Assembly: GCF_000817775.3 (NCBI RefSeq)
Contig: NZ_JTHE03000061.1
Span: forward strand, 1 to 64,000
Direction: 5' to 3'
Source: Lyngbya confervoides BDU141951
GTDB lineage: Bacteria > Cyanobacteriota > Cyanobacteriia > Thermosynechococcales > Thermosynechococcaceae
DNA length: 64,000 bases
The notes below the pieces were generated by a model. The model made no database searches and was not told the origin of the DNA. It saw nothing but the letters and a program-made list of their open reading frames with translations. The translations under genes and the position numbers were made by a program. Below are positions 33,151-43,325 of the stretch, in pieces. How positions within the stretch are numbered: the first letter of the stretch is position 1; each line of letters opens with the position of its first letter.

Positions 33151-35439
33151 ATGGTTCAAGCCCACCAGTCTTTACAGATCCGGATCAATTCCCTCCGGGA
33201 TACCCTGCGCACAGGTCAGGTGGAAATGGCGAATTGGCGGGGCGGCACCCTAGCAGTGTCGGCAGTCCCAGGATCGGGAAAATCCTATGGGATCTCTGTG
33301 GCGGCGGCGATCGCCATTGTGCAGCGAATTCACCAAAGGGCCATTCCCCTGCAGAGTCAGGCCCCTCCGGAACTCCTGCTGGTCACCTTTACCCGATCCG
33401 CAGCCCTGCACCTCAAGCGGCAAATACGTCGCCACCTGGCCGAACTACAGCAACCAATCACCGGCTTTACCGTCCAGACCCTCCATGGCATGGCCCTGGG
33501 AATTGCAGCTCAACACCCCCTCCAGTCAGGGCTGAATTTGGAACAGCTCACCCTGGTTTCGCCCTACCGGAGTCACCGACTCATCCAGACCGTGATTGAT
33601 CGCTGGATCCAGGCGCATCCTCAGACCTTTCAAGACCTTATCGAACAAGGAGGATGGACCGGAGAAGAAGCCGAACGTCTGCGGCGACAGTCCGTGCTCA
33701 GAACGGATATTCTGCCAGCTCTGGCCACTCTGGTGGTCCGGGAAGCCAAGAGCTCGGGCCTGAGCCCGGCGGATCTGATGGCCCTATCCACCCAAGGGCG
33801 AGAAAACTCCGCCATCCTGGCTACTGCCGCGGCCCTGTATGAAAACTACCAAAGCGAACTGTTGGCGCAACGCTGCATTGATTACGAAGACATGATTTTA
33901 GGCGCACTGCGATCGCTGCAAGACCCTAGCGTGCGAGAGCAGTGGCAACGGCGAATTTTTGCCGTGTTTGAAGATGAAGCCCAGGACTCTTCTCCGCTCC
34001 AGGCAAAACTGGTGGAAAGTTTAGCCGCAACCCCCCAAGACCCGCAAACCTTAAATTTAATTCGCGTCGGCGATCCCAACCAGGCGATTAACTCCACCTT
34101 CACCCCGGCCAATCCGGCATTATTTCGAGACTTTTGCCACCATCAAACCCTGCAGGGAAAGTTTGCGCCCCTGCACCATGCTGGCCGCAGCAGCCTCGCG
34201 ATTATCCGCTACGTCAACCGCTATATGGATTGGGCTTTACAACAATCTCCAGCCACCACCGATCCACCCTTTATCCGCCAGCACATCCAACCGGTCCCGC
34301 CGGAAGACCCCCAACCCCAGGCGAATCCTTTGCCCATCGGCGTCGGCATCGAGCAGTATCATCCACTAGATATTTTCCAGACCGCTGAGGGGATTGCCCA
34401 GCGGACCCTTGCCCTCATTCATGACCAGCCAGACTTAACCTTTGCGGTACTGGTGCGTGAAAACAGGCAGGCGCAGTTTCTGGCTGAGGTACTGAGTCAA
34501 CCCGCAATCTATGGCCTCAAAACGGATGTAACCTCGGCCAATCTGCAAATTCTAGATGCCGGGTTGCAGGCGCGACTCACCACTGTCCCCCAGGATTTAT
34601 TGACGCTCTTAAAGTTTATCGCTCGGCCCCATTCTTCAATGCATTTAAACGCGGTTCTGCGGCTGTTGAGCGATCGCCAGATCATTGCACCCCTCGCCAT
34701 AGATCAGCACTCAGCCTATCCCGAGCAGTTTTTATACCCAATGGCAGAAGAGGATCTTCCCGAAACCAGGTCAGCGCGATCGCTATGTGTCAAGCTGCTG
34801 CGATCGCGCTGGGAACTGCCGCTCTACCAGCTGCTATCCTTTCTGGGGCTAGCCCTTCAATATGAGCCGGAGGAACTGGCCACAGCCGATAAGCTGGTGC
34901 AGCACCTCCTGCGCCTCAATCAGGGCAAAAACTCTCTGAGCCAGTGGATTCAGAGCCTGGAGGAACTCCTGCGTACTGAACGCTTTGATGGCGTCGAGTT
35001 AGATCCCGATCAGCAAGACTTCTGCCGCGATCGCCAGATCACCATCATGACCATGCACAAGGCTAAGGGCCTCGATTGGGATGTGGTTTTTTTGCCCTTC
35101 CTGCACGAATCCCTTTTGTTTGGACCGCTCATGCCTCTGGCCCAGGCTCGATTTTTAGGAGAGGGGTCTTTACCGGAGGTGGCCCGGCAGCAACTCCGGG
35201 CCGCCGTTCAGGGGCAGCCCATTCCCAATGCAGCCGCGGCCTGGGATCAGGCCCAACAGCTCAAAACGGCGGAGGACTATCGTTTACTGTACGTGGCCAT
35301 GACTCGCCCACGCCGATTGCTCTGGCTTTCTGCCTGCGACCAGGCGCCCCATCGCTGGAGTCACTATTCCTGGCAACGACAGGATCCGCTGGTCCGCCAA
35401 CGCCCCTGTCGCTTTTTAAACGAGATTTCCCCCCTCTAA
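33151..35439 (+). CDS. UvrD/Rep-like superfamily 1 helicase
   Basis: 762 residues. Walker A AVPGSGKS near 39-46, motif Ia LLVTFTRSAA, motif II VFEDEAQDSSPLQ, motif III VGDPNQAINSTF, GLDWDVVFLPF and motif VI LLYVAMTRPRRLLWL. This is a DNA-dependent ATPase, 3'-5' polarity expected from the family, likely in repair or replication restart. It is shorter than PcrA/UvrD in the 2B region and divergent, a cyanobacterial subfamily often just annotated ATP-dependent helicase. The stop overlaps the convergent 35436 gene. Confidence 0.88.
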   Translation: MVQAHQSLQIRINSLRDTLRTGQVEMANWRGGTLAVSAVPGSGKSYGISVAAAIAIVQRIHQRAIPLQSQAPPELLLVTFTRSAALHLKRQIRRHLAELQQPITGFTVQTLHGMALGIAAQHPLQSGLNLEQLTLVSPYRSHRLIQTVIDRWIQAHPQTFQDLIEQGGWTGEEAERLRRQSVLRTDILPALATLVVREAKSSGLSPADLMALSTQGRENSAILATAAALYENYQSELLAQRCIDYEDMILGALRSLQDPSVREQWQRRIFAVFEDEAQDSSPLQAKLVESLAATPQDPQTLNLIRVGDPNQAINSTFTPANPALFRDFCHHQTLQGKFAPLHHAGRSSLAIIRYVNRYMDWALQQSPATTDPPFIRQHIQPVPPEDPQPQANPLPIGVGIEQYHPLDIFQTAEGIAQRTLALIHDQPDLTFAVLVRENRQAQFLAEVLSQPAIYGLKTDVTSANLQILDAGLQARLTTVPQDLLTLLKFIARPHSSMHLNAVLRLLSDRQIIAPLAIDQHSAYPEQFLYPMAEEDLPETRSARSLCVKLLRSRWELPLYQLLSFLGLALQYEPEELATADKLVQHLLRLNQGKNSLSQWIQSLEELLRTERFDGVELDPDQQDFCRDRQITIMTMHKAKGLDWDVVFLPFLHESLLFGPLMPLAQARFLGEGSLPEVARQQLRAAVQGQPIPNAAAAWDQAQQLKTAEDYRLLYVAMTRPRRLLWLSACDQAPHRWSHYSWQRQDPLVRQRPCRFLNEISPL

Positions 35440-35786
35440 TCGTCAGGGCTGGGATGAGGCTTCTGGCTGGGAGAACGCCCTAAAATTCGATCAATATGAA
35501 ATCCAATGCGCTCCTCAGCTTTTTTCCCAAAGGGAGCCTCAATCACATTGTCCAGGCGCGAAATGAGCTGTGAAAGCAGCTGTTCCAGGGCCAACTGAGT
35601 TTGGGGCCGGGTCCGGGGATGCCGCAGCTGATGACGAACTGCGCTAATGACATCATTGAGAGCATAGATATTTTGCTGATCTTGAACAGCAATCGGATGC
35701 AAGCTATGGGTAATAAGTTTGACAAGATACGCCGTTGCACCGGCCTGGAGAAGATCTTGTCTAGTGATAGTTTTAACCCGACTCAT
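35436..35786 (-). CDS. Conserved cyanobacterial hypothetical protein
   Basis: About 116 residues from MSRVKTITRQDLL (seven more with the upstream ATG). An alpha-helical, basic N-terminal half (GATAYLVKLITHSLHPIAV, NIYALNDVISAVRHQLRHPRTRPQTQLALEQLLSQLISRLDNVIEAPFGKK) followed by a polar tail. I recognise similar small proteins in other cyanobacteria but no function. Its stop overlaps the helicase stop by 3 bases in opposite orientation. No membrane segment. Confidence 0.6.
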   Translation of the reverse strand: MSRVKTITRQDLLQAGATAYLVKLITHSLHPIAVQDQQNIYALNDVISAVRHQLRHPRTRPQTQLALEQLLSQLISRLDNVIEAPFGKKAEERIGFHIDRILGRSPSQKPHPSPDD

Positions 35787-36006
35787 AACTTGATTCGATG
35801 CAAGCATTGTGGTGAAACGAGAAGCGAAATGAAAAAGAATCCCCTTAAAAGCGCGGTCAAACGCACCGCAGCTTCCCGAGGAAAAGGATGAAATAGCTTA
35901 AGGACTTGACATTGATATTGTCATCATGCCCTTGCTTTACGGGGGAAAAGACAGTTAGCCTGCAAGATGGGTGGATACACGGAACTAAAGCCAGGATTGG
36001 ATTTCA

Positions 36007-37530
36007 ATGACTCACACCAGTGTCGTTTGGTTTCGCAACGATTTACGAGTTCACGACCATGCTCCACTGCACCATGCCGGCCAACAGGCCACCAGGTTAA
36101 TTTGTCTCTACTGCCTTGACCCGCGGCAGTTCGGGAAAACTCAGTGGGGGTTTCCCAAAACCGGAGCCTTTCGCGCCCAATTTTTGCTGGAAAGCCTGCA
36201 GGATTTGCGCCAATCGCTCCAGAGCCTTGGATCTAATCTATGGATCTATCGCGGATGTCCCGAGGAGGTCATTCCAAATCTGGTCGCGCAAACTGGGGCC
36301 ACCCAGGTGCTATTCCATCGCGAGGTCACCGATGAAGAAGTGCGGGTTGAACGGGCGCTGCAACGGGCGCTCCAACCTCTCAAGGTGGGCTATTTGAGAT
36401 TTTGGGGCAGTACGCTCTACCATCCCCAGGATTTACCCCTTAAGATTCGGGACATTCCTGAAGTATTCACGCAATTTCGCCAGCAAGTTGAGCGGCATTC
36501 CAGAATTGCCGAGATGTTACCGCCCCCAACCCAGCTTCCCGCTGGACCCGACCTAGCCCCTGGCCCCATCCCGGATCTGACAGACCTAGGCCTGACACCA
36601 CCGCCGGTGGATCCGCGATCGCAGTTTATCTTCAAGGGGGGAGAAACTGCGGGAAAGGCCCGAATGCAGGACTATATCTGGACGTTAGATCGGCTGCGGG
36701 TCTACAAACAGACCCGCAATGGCATGTTGAACCCCCACGATGCCTCCCGATTTTCGCCCTGGCTTGCCCTGGGCTGCCTTTCTCCCCGGTCCGTTTTTCA
36801 GCAAATCCAGCAGTACGAACAAGAGCGCATCCAAAACGATTCAACCTATTGGCTCTACTTCGAACTGCTCTGGCGGGACTACTTTCGATTTATCTGTGCG
36901 AAACACGGCAATCAAATCTTTCAAATTGAGGGGCTGCGCGGCTTGAAGATCCCCTGGAAACAAGACCGCCAGCTGTTTCAGGCCTGGGCAGCGGGAAAAA
37001 CAGGCTATCCTCTCATCGATGCCAACATGCGTGAACTGGCTGCCACAGGGTTTATGTCCAATCGCGGTCGCCAAAATGTGGCGAGCTTCCTGACCAAAAA
37101 TTTGGGCCTTAATTGGCAACTGGGGGCAGAGTGGTTCGAATCTCTCCTCATCGACTATGACGTCTGCAGCAACTGGGGCAACTGGAACTACACAGCGGGA
37201 GTGGGCAATGATGCCCGTGGCTTTCGCTTTTTTAATGTTTTCAAACAGGCTCAGGACTACGATCCTCAAGGCGACTACGTTAAGCACTGGATCCCAGAAT
37301 TAGCCCAGGTGCCCGCGGCCAAGGTCCACGCGCTGAGCAAACTCCAACCCGTGGATCAGCAGCGGTTTGGCGTGCAAGTGGGCAAGGACTATCCCGAGCC
37401 CCTAGTGGACCTGTGGCAGTCCGCTAAGGCCAATGAAAAGGTTTACGAGCAGGCCAGAAGATCCGAATCCCGACGATCTTCTCGGGGACAGGGCGTTCCT
37501 CGAAGCCAGTCGGCCTCACGCAGCCGCTAG
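36007..37530 (+). CDS. Cryptochrome DASH
   Basis: 507 residues of the photolyase/cryptochrome family. It starts with VVWFRNDLRVHDH, the antenna-domain pattern, has the TGAFRAQFLLESL that marks DASH and the FAD-binding C-terminal half with GREWF-like LLIDYDVCSNWGNWNYTAGVGNDARGFRFFN. DASH proteins repair cyclobutane dimers in single-stranded DNA and may signal blue light. The tail is Arg/Ser-rich. Its stop overlaps that of the histidine kinase by 4 bases in opposite orientation. Confidence 0.92.
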   Translation: MTHTSVVWFRNDLRVHDHAPLHHAGQQATRLICLYCLDPRQFGKTQWGFPKTGAFRAQFLLESLQDLRQSLQSLGSNLWIYRGCPEEVIPNLVAQTGATQVLFHREVTDEEVRVERALQRALQPLKVGYLRFWGSTLYHPQDLPLKIRDIPEVFTQFRQQVERHSRIAEMLPPPTQLPAGPDLAPGPIPDLTDLGLTPPPVDPRSQFIFKGGETAGKARMQDYIWTLDRLRVYKQTRNGMLNPHDASRFSPWLALGCLSPRSVFQQIQQYEQERIQNDSTYWLYFELLWRDYFRFICAKHGNQIFQIEGLRGLKIPWKQDRQLFQAWAAGKTGYPLIDANMRELAATGFMSNRGRQNVASFLTKNLGLNWQLGAEWFESLLIDYDVCSNWGNWNYTAGVGNDARGFRFFNVFKQAQDYDPQGDYVKHWIPELAQVPAAKVHALSKLQPVDQQRFGVQVGKDYPEPLVDLWQSAKANEKVYEQARRSESRRSSRGQGVPRSQSASRSR

Positions 37531-38954
37531 CGATCCAGCGGGTTGACTTCCAGGGGAAAGCAGACCCGAAAAGTCGTTCCAGGCCCTGCTGGAGTTTTGC
37601 AACCCTGCTCTAGGGGGCGCGTCGCTGGGCTAAAGGCCTCAATGTGCGCGTTCATTTTTTCTAGTAAGTCTCGCACAATGGCTAAACCAAGACCACTGCC
37701 CGGAATCCCTGTCTGTGCCTGCACGCCTCGATATTGCCCATCAAAAATACGCCATAGATCACCCGTAGGAATGCCAGGGCCATTATCGGTGAGGTAGACC
37801 ACCTGCTGCTGACTCTGGCCCTCTGGACAGGATTCCATCAACAGTTCTAGGAGAATCGTGCCTCCTGCGGGCGTATATTTCAGCGCATTATCGATGAGGT
37901 TGCTAAAAACTTCTTCCAAAGCATGCGGATCGCCTGGAACCGGAGGAAGCGAATCGGCCAGGGAGGTCAAAAGCTGCTGCTGCTGCTCATCCAGTCGGCC
38001 CGTTACGGCCTCCACAATGGGCGTTAAAATGTCATGCAGCCAGCAGGGCTGGATCAAAAGCGCGCCGCCAGAGAGGATACCGGAGGCGGGCAGGGTAGAG
38101 GGGGGCAAGGTGGGCACCTCGGAGGCCGGGAGAAATGGGGCATCCGAGCTGACCGTGGCGGGATAGAGAGTCGCCATGGTTTCATGGCCAACCTCCAGCG
38201 TGTCACTAAATTGCTGCAACAGGGCCTCTAGGCGATCGCTCTGCTGCACAATGCTCTGGGCAAAGGCATGATTAGGATCCTGGGCAGACAGCCGCCGCGT
38301 CATCAGTTTCCCCAGGGTTCTCAGGGCGGTGAGCGGATTGCGAAACTGGTGCAGCAGGGTACGCAGACGGTTGTGCTCTTCGGAAAAAATCGTCTGCTGT
38401 CGGTAGTTAGATTGGGTCAGCCACTGGGAACGCTGGTCAAGAACACAGGCCAGGGAAAGGCTTTGGGCCACCTGCTCTAGTTGAGACTCTTCCCAACTTT
38501 GCCATCCCTGTCCCGGACGGGAAACCATCAAAATACCGAGGAAGGAACTGTCCTGCATCAGGGGAAGAATGAGGGGCTCTGTATCGCTGTAGAGGGAGCC
38601 TGAAGAATCGGCCTCTGCCGCGACCTCGGGAGATCCCCTAAACGGAACGTTGACCTGCGAGGCTTCCAGATCAACGGATTCAACCGATGGCATGATTGAG
38701 GCTGAAGGACTCAGCGCAAAGGGAACGGTGTCCGACGGGACCGCCGCTGCGGTGGGAATTTGCCACTGAATTTCGTCGGGCCAACGGGTCTGCTCATCGG
38801 GATAGAGGACCAGGGGCTTAAGGCAAACCTCCCCGCCAGACTTAAATTGTTCAGCTAGATAGATGGCAATCTGCTGTACTCCCAATCCTTGAAGTAGGAG
38901 TGCAATTTGCGAACGGCATAGGGCAATAAATTCTGCGCTGGCAGGCAAAAGCAT
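37527..38954 (-). CDS. GAF-type sensor histidine kinase, Hik2/CSK-like
   Basis: 475 residues from MLLPASAEFI. An N-terminal GAF-like sensor part (to about 170) with low-complexity insertions, then the dimerisation/phospho-acceptor box with His202 in LLHQFRNPLTALRTLGKLMTRRL, and the catalytic domain with N box EEVFSNLIDNALKYTP, G1 DNGPGIPTGDLW and G2 GSGLGLAIVRD. The H-box pattern is that of cyanobacterial Hik2 and chloroplast sensor kinase, which respond to redox and salt. No response regulator lies nearby. It is downstream of the leuB-slt-peroxiredoxin-like genes on the same strand (80 bp gap). Confidence 0.82.
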   Translation of the reverse strand: MLLPASAEFIALCRSQIALLLQGLGVQQIAIYLAEQFKSGGEVCLKPLVLYPDEQTRWPDEIQWQIPTAAAVPSDTVPFALSPSASIMPSVESVDLEASQVNVPFRGSPEVAAEADSSGSLYSDTEPLILPLMQDSSFLGILMVSRPGQGWQSWEESQLEQVAQSLSLACVLDQRSQWLTQSNYRQQTIFSEEHNRLRTLLHQFRNPLTALRTLGKLMTRRLSAQDPNHAFAQSIVQQSDRLEALLQQFSDTLEVGHETMATLYPATVSSDAPFLPASEVPTLPPSTLPASGILSGGALLIQPCWLHDILTPIVEAVTGRLDEQQQQLLTSLADSLPPVPGDPHALEEVFSNLIDNALKYTPAGGTILLELLMESCPEGQSQQQVVYLTDNGPGIPTGDLWRIFDGQYRGVQAQTGIPGSGLGLAIVRDLLEKMNAHIEAFSPATRPLEQGCKTPAGPGTTFRVCFPLEVNPLDR

Positions 38955-39034
38955 GGAGGGGCAACGGTGAGGAGGCGTGAAGGGCATCACCTTCACATCA
39001 CCCTTATCCTACCCTGCTCACTCTTCCTTGTCCG

Positions 39035-39850
39035 TCACACCCTGGACGGATCACCGGGAGACGGGCGCGGTCTCAGGCCCGGCAGAGAATCTAGGAATTC
39101 CAGGGGTCGTGCCATCTGTTTCGCAAAGCCCAAAAGGCCCCGATCGCGATGCTCATAGAGAAGTTGACGCTGGGGACCATAGACAAAGGTGCCGCCCCGT
39201 TGGGTCAGCAGGGAGGCATCGGGCACATAGGTTTGCCAGTGACTGAGAACTTCGCCCATGTTGCGCAAGCGCAGGGTTGCGAGCTCAAAGGGGCGCTGAA
39301 ATCCCGTTCCTCCGGCGCGGGCAAACAAACGTCCTTTCAAGGGGGGCAGGGGACTCGCTTGAATAACCGCCTCATCGGCAATGAGCTGGGGAGCGCTGCG
39401 ATCGCCGGTATAGCCCCGCAGCACCTCCTTGATTGTCCCAGGGCTCCCCACCCCGGCACACATGAGCATTAAATTCACCCCAGCAGCCTGAGCCGCAGAG
39501 AGCCCAGGCAGTTTCAGCCTCAAGCCGGGATAAAGACCCACCTGCTGATGCAGTTCAGCCTGGGGGTCAAGATAAAGCCAGTCCGCAGGAAACCCGGTGA
39601 ACTCGCAAAATCTTTGCCCCGCCTGGCGATTGCCAATTCCAACCGCACGAACCTGCAGATGCAGGGCCTGAATTTTTTCCGACTCTCGCTGCAGCCAGAA
39701 GGCATATTCAAGGCTGTCAAAATCCCCCAGTTGCGGCCACAGCACAATCATCAGCGGCTGAGGAGACCTGCAGTCAAAGCACAGGGGATAGCACTGACCA
39801 TCGCTGACGCGCTGGCGCTGGGCCTGGTGAAAAGTCTCAAAGGCAGTCAT
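39035..39850 (-). CDS. Peroxiredoxin-like (AhpC/TSA) family protein
   Basis: 271 residues with a thioredoxin-like fold typical of the cyanobacterial peroxiredoxin-like (PRXL2-type) family: PLMIVLWPQLGDFDSLEYAFWLQRE, then VRAVGIGNRQAGQRFCEFTGFPADWLYLDP and a C-terminal FVYGPQRQLLYEHRDRGLLGFA. The usual peroxidatic Cys after the first beta-strand is absent (Gly-Asp-Phe-Asp instead); cysteines are only in the N-terminal QCYPLCFDC, RFCEF and LMLMCAG. Peroxidase activity is therefore doubtful. It follows the lytic transglycosylase gene by 24 bp. Confidence 0.72.
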   Translation of the reverse strand: MTAFETFHQAQRQRVSDGQCYPLCFDCRSPQPLMIVLWPQLGDFDSLEYAFWLQRESEKIQALHLQVRAVGIGNRQAGQRFCEFTGFPADWLYLDPQAELHQQVGLYPGLRLKLPGLSAAQAAGVNLMLMCAGVGSPGTIKEVLRGYTGDRSAPQLIADEAVIQASPLPPLKGRLFARAGGTGFQRPFELATLRLRNMGEVLSHWQTYVPDASLLTQRGGTFVYGPQRQLLYEHRDRGLLGFAKQMARPLEFLDSLPGLRPRPSPGDPSRV

Positions 39851-39874
39851 GATCCTGGGGCAATCATCGGGGGA

Positions 39875-42079
39875 TTAAGAAGAAGATTCGGTGAGTAAAT
39901 TGGCATAGTTTGGATCATAAAGCCGCAGGTAGTTCCAATGATTTTCCAAGACTGCCGTCACGTAGTTGCGCGTCTCACTGAAGGGAATGGCTTCAATAAA
40001 TTCATCCGGGTCCAGCCCCTGATACTCCTTAATCCACGCTTCCACATTCCCGGGACCGGCATTGTAGCTGGCGATGGCCAGCATGGCGTTATTGCCGTAG
40101 CTACGATGGGTGTAGTCTAGATACCAAGTGCCGTAACGAATATTATCGTCGGGAATCTCTAAATTAACGGGATCCTCTTGGAGTTGACTGGCGATCCACT
40201 GACCCGTTTCCGGCATCACCTGCATCAACCCCACCGCCCCGGCAACGGAACGAATCTGAGGCTGAAACCTTGACTCTTGGCGCATCAGCCCCAGGGCCAG
40301 GAGGGGATTCAGGTTCACCTGCTTTGCCCAGCTTGCGGTTTCAGGATAATAGGCTAGGGGATAGATGGCGCTCCAAAAGCCTGGATGAGCACGCCACTGC
40401 TCATAGGTTTGGGTCTGTTCGGGCTCGTCTTCTAGGCGATCATCCAAGTTATTCAGCATGAAAATGCCGTCTAGGTATTCCCCAACGCCATTGCGAATCA
40501 GACCATCGGTTTGCTGCTGGGCAAAGGAGGGCTGCTCCCGCGATTGGAACTCCACCAGCCAGCGTTTCCAGGCTTGACGATAGAGCCCCAGCGTATACAG
40601 CGCCCGCAGGGCTTGAGACCCGGTAGCCAGGGGCAGTTGTTGCTGCGGCCAATTGGGTTGCGGGGCCAAGGTCCGCACGGTTTGAAAATCCCCCACGGGC
40701 CACCCAGACAGACTCGCAGCCCGCCAGGCGTAGTAAGAATCGGGGTGATACTGCCAGAGAGCCTGAAACGCCTCCTGCTGACGCTCTGGCTGATTTAGTT
40801 TTTGGGACCATTTGCCGGTCCAAAAGGCAGCCTTAGGGGCGATCGCAGTTTTTCGGGCCGTTTGCGCAATGCGCCAGCTATTCTCGCGGGCGGCAGCATA
40901 GTTTCCAGCCTTGGCCTGAGCCTGGGCTCGTTCCCAGAGCAAATCAGCCGCGGATGGGGTCTGGCCGTAGGTTTTCAGCAGGGTCCGCTCTGTGGCCTGG
41001 GCCGACTGGTTGATCTGCTTTTGCAGTTTGGCCTTAGCCAGGAGCGCTTCTGCGGCAAGGGAAGGACGCTTTAGATCTTCGGCAAGCTGCAGCGCCTGGT
41101 CTAAATAGGGCAGGCGCTGATCGGGCGGATCCACCAAGCTTCCCAGTTGCAGATAGGCCCGGATTGTTTCCTTGGCCTGGGGATAGGCCTGGATTAACCG
41201 CTTATACTGGGCGATCGCCAACTCTTTTTCCCCGCCAATTTGTAGGCCCCGCCCGGATCGGTAGAGGGTTAGGGCAGATTGAGGTGCCCGAGCATAGGCT
41301 TCTCCAGCTTCTTTGTAGGCCAGCTTTTCCCAATAGGCAAACCCAATGGCGTGCCAATCCTCCGCCTGGAGAGTTTTGCCATGCTGCTGCGTCAAACGCT
41401 CCAGGTAGGTTTTGAGATTAGCAAGATGGAGGCCATGGCGGGCAAGGTGGAGCAGCAACTCCTTGCTGTTCGGGTCACGCTTGAGCTGCGCTTGGGCGAT
41501 GGCCACCGAGAGCGGATGACTCGGAAAGGTTTGCCGAGCCTGGGTCCAAAGCTGAGGATTATTCTGTCCCAGACTGTAAAGAGCCTCCACCACAGCAGGG
41601 TCCTGGGGATAGTCCTGAAGGATCTGCTCCCACGTCCTTCGGGCAGCGTCGGCATTCCCCACCTGGGTGAGAGCTTTCGCCCGCAGCACTAAGATTTCGC
41701 TGGCCAGGAGCGGATAGTGGGTTTCCAGTCCGTCCAGAAGATCAAGGGCTGCGGCCCCCTGCTCCGCCTCAACCCAATCCGCAGCCAGCATCAAGCGGGC
41801 CTGGTGCGTTTCCTGGCTCCGGTTGGCCTGAGCTAACTCACTCAAGTGAGACCGACGCTGATCAGCGGGCACCAGGGCAAGCTGCTGAATGAACGCGGAG
41901 GGCGACTCCAGCGGCGGCGTGGAAAGGGTGGGCGGGGACTGAGAGGGGTCAGCGGGCTGGAGCGCAGACTGACGCAGCGCCAGCCAGACACCGCCGACTA
42001 GGGCTGCGGCCCCCACAAGCATGGCGAGGGGTATGGGGGCCTTTATTTTTAACTGATTTAACCATTTTGTGGCGCCCAT
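39875..42079 (-). CDS. Soluble/membrane-anchored lytic transglycosylase (Slt-like)
   Basis: 734 residues: an N-terminal membrane anchor (PLAMLVGAAALVGGVWLALRQ), a long superhelical TPR-like region, and a C-terminal SLT domain with catalytic Glu602 in LMRQESRFQPQIRSVAGAVGLMQVMPETG. It would cleave peptidoglycan glycan strands in the periplasm to make 1,6-anhydromuropeptides, as Slt70 does. 21 bp after leuB on the same strand, so probably co-transcribed; no functional link is evident. Confidence 0.87.
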   Translation of the reverse strand: MGATKWLNQLKIKAPIPLAMLVGAAALVGGVWLALRQSALQPADPSQSPPTLSTPPLESPSAFIQQLALVPADQRRSHLSELAQANRSQETHQARLMLAADWVEAEQGAAALDLLDGLETHYPLLASEILVLRAKALTQVGNADAARRTWEQILQDYPQDPAVVEALYSLGQNNPQLWTQARQTFPSHPLSVAIAQAQLKRDPNSKELLLHLARHGLHLANLKTYLERLTQQHGKTLQAEDWHAIGFAYWEKLAYKEAGEAYARAPQSALTLYRSGRGLQIGGEKELAIAQYKRLIQAYPQAKETIRAYLQLGSLVDPPDQRLPYLDQALQLAEDLKRPSLAAEALLAKAKLQKQINQSAQATERTLLKTYGQTPSAADLLWERAQAQAKAGNYAAARENSWRIAQTARKTAIAPKAAFWTGKWSQKLNQPERQQEAFQALWQYHPDSYYAWRAASLSGWPVGDFQTVRTLAPQPNWPQQQLPLATGSQALRALYTLGLYRQAWKRWLVEFQSREQPSFAQQQTDGLIRNGVGEYLDGIFMLNNLDDRLEDEPEQTQTYEQWRAHPGFWSAIYPLAYYPETASWAKQVNLNPLLALGLMRQESRFQPQIRSVAGAVGLMQVMPETGQWIASQLQEDPVNLEIPDDNIRYGTWYLDYTHRSYGNNAMLAIASYNAGPGNVEAWIKEYQGLDPDEFIEAIPFSETRNYVTAVLENHWNYLRLYDPNYANLLTESSS

Positions 42080-42100
42080 GACTTTGACTCAGGGGTAAAC

Positions 42101-43189
42101 TTACTCGGAGTCTAGCGCGTCTATTAAAGCTTGACCCATAGCCTGGCAGCCAACCGCCTGGGTTCCCTCACCAAGAATATCCCCCGTCCGATAGCCACGA
42201 TCTAGCACCTGCAGCACCGCCTGCTCAATTCGGTGGGCTGCCTCGGGCTGGTTCAATCCATAGCGAAGCATCATGGCCGCGCTGAGCACCTGAGCCAAAG
42301 GATTGGCCTTATCCTGGCCCGCAATGTCCGGGGCCGAACCGTGCACAGGCTCAAACAGCCCCGGCCCCGACGCCCCCAGGCTGGCCGACGGCAGCATCCC
42401 AATACTGCCCGTAAGCATGGCGGCAATGTCGGAGAGAATATCCCCAAACAGGTTGCCGGTCACAATGGTGTCAAATTGAGTGGGGCAGCGCACCAGCTGC
42501 ATGGCCGCATTGTCAACATACAGGTGGGTCAGATCCACCTCTGGATAATCTGGGGCCAAGGCATTCAAGCGATCGCGCCAGAGCTGAGACACCTCTAGCA
42601 CATTTGCCTTGTCCACAGAGCAAAGGCGCTTGCTGCGCTTCTGGGCTGTTTCAAAGGCAACTCGGCCAATGCGATCTACTTCTGCAGCGCTGTAGGTCAT
42701 GGAGTTTACCCCTCGCAGGGTGCCATCCTCGGCCTCAAAAATGCCGCGCGGTTGACCAAAATAAATCCCGCCGGTCAACTCCCGAACCACCATAATATCC
42801 ACCCCGGCAACAATCTCAGGTTTGAGGGAGGATGCCCCCGCCAGTTGCGGCAAAATCGTGGCTGGCCGCAGATTGGCAAAGAGTCCTAATCCAGCACGCA
42901 GGCCCAGAAGTCCAGTTTCAGGCCGCAGATGACGCGGAAGATTGTCCCACTGATAGCCCCCAATGGCGGCTAGAAGAACCGCATCGCTTCTGCGACAGGT
43001 CTCCAGGGTGGATTCGGGCAGAGGGGTGCCAGTGGCATCAATTGCAGCACCCCCTATGGGAGCTGAGGTAAACTCAAAGGCAAGCTTCATCTGCTGCCCA
43101 ACCCTTTTCAGAACCGCGACAGCAACATCCATAATTTCCGGGCCGATTCCGTCGCCAGGAAGCAGAGTGATATGGAAGGAGGTAGACAT
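42101..43189 (-). CDS. leuB: 3-isopropylmalate dehydrogenase
   Basis: Oxidative decarboxylation of 3-isopropylmalate in leucine synthesis. From [21 protein letters not shown] the protein has 362 residues, the family norm; [12 protein letters not shown]-like [14 protein letters not shown] and [13 protein letters not shown], plus [32 protein letters not shown] are present. Translation could read upstream to 43375 but the added residues are not family-like. First of a series leuB, slt, peroxiredoxin-like, histidine kinase on the minus strand. Confidence 0.95.
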   Translation of the reverse strand: MSTSFHITLLPGDGIGPEIMDVAVAVLKRVGQQMKLAFEFTSAPIGGAAIDATGTPLPESTLETCRRSDAVLLAAIGGYQWDNLPRHLRPETGLLGLRAGLGLFANLRPATILPQLAGASSLKPEIVAGVDIMVVRELTGGIYFGQPRGIFEAEDGTLRGVNSMTYSAAEVDRIGRVAFETAQKRSKRLCSVDKANVLEVSQLWRDRLNALAPDYPEVDLTHLYVDNAAMQLVRCPTQFDTIVTGNLFGDILSDIAAMLTGSIGMLPSASLGASGPGLFEPVHGSAPDIAGQDKANPLAQVLSAAMMLRYGLNQPEAAHRIEQAVLQVLDRGYRTGDILGEGTQAVGCQAMGQALIDALDSE

Positions 43190-43325
43190 GAATGGACACA
43201 AACCGATGAAATAGGTGAGCGAACACAGCCGCACTGGCTGGAGAAGCCTACCTATCATAATGGAAATGGGGGGCACTGCCGCGGTTGAGCCTGGTTCATG
43301 CATTGCCCGAATTGAAGGAGAGTTC

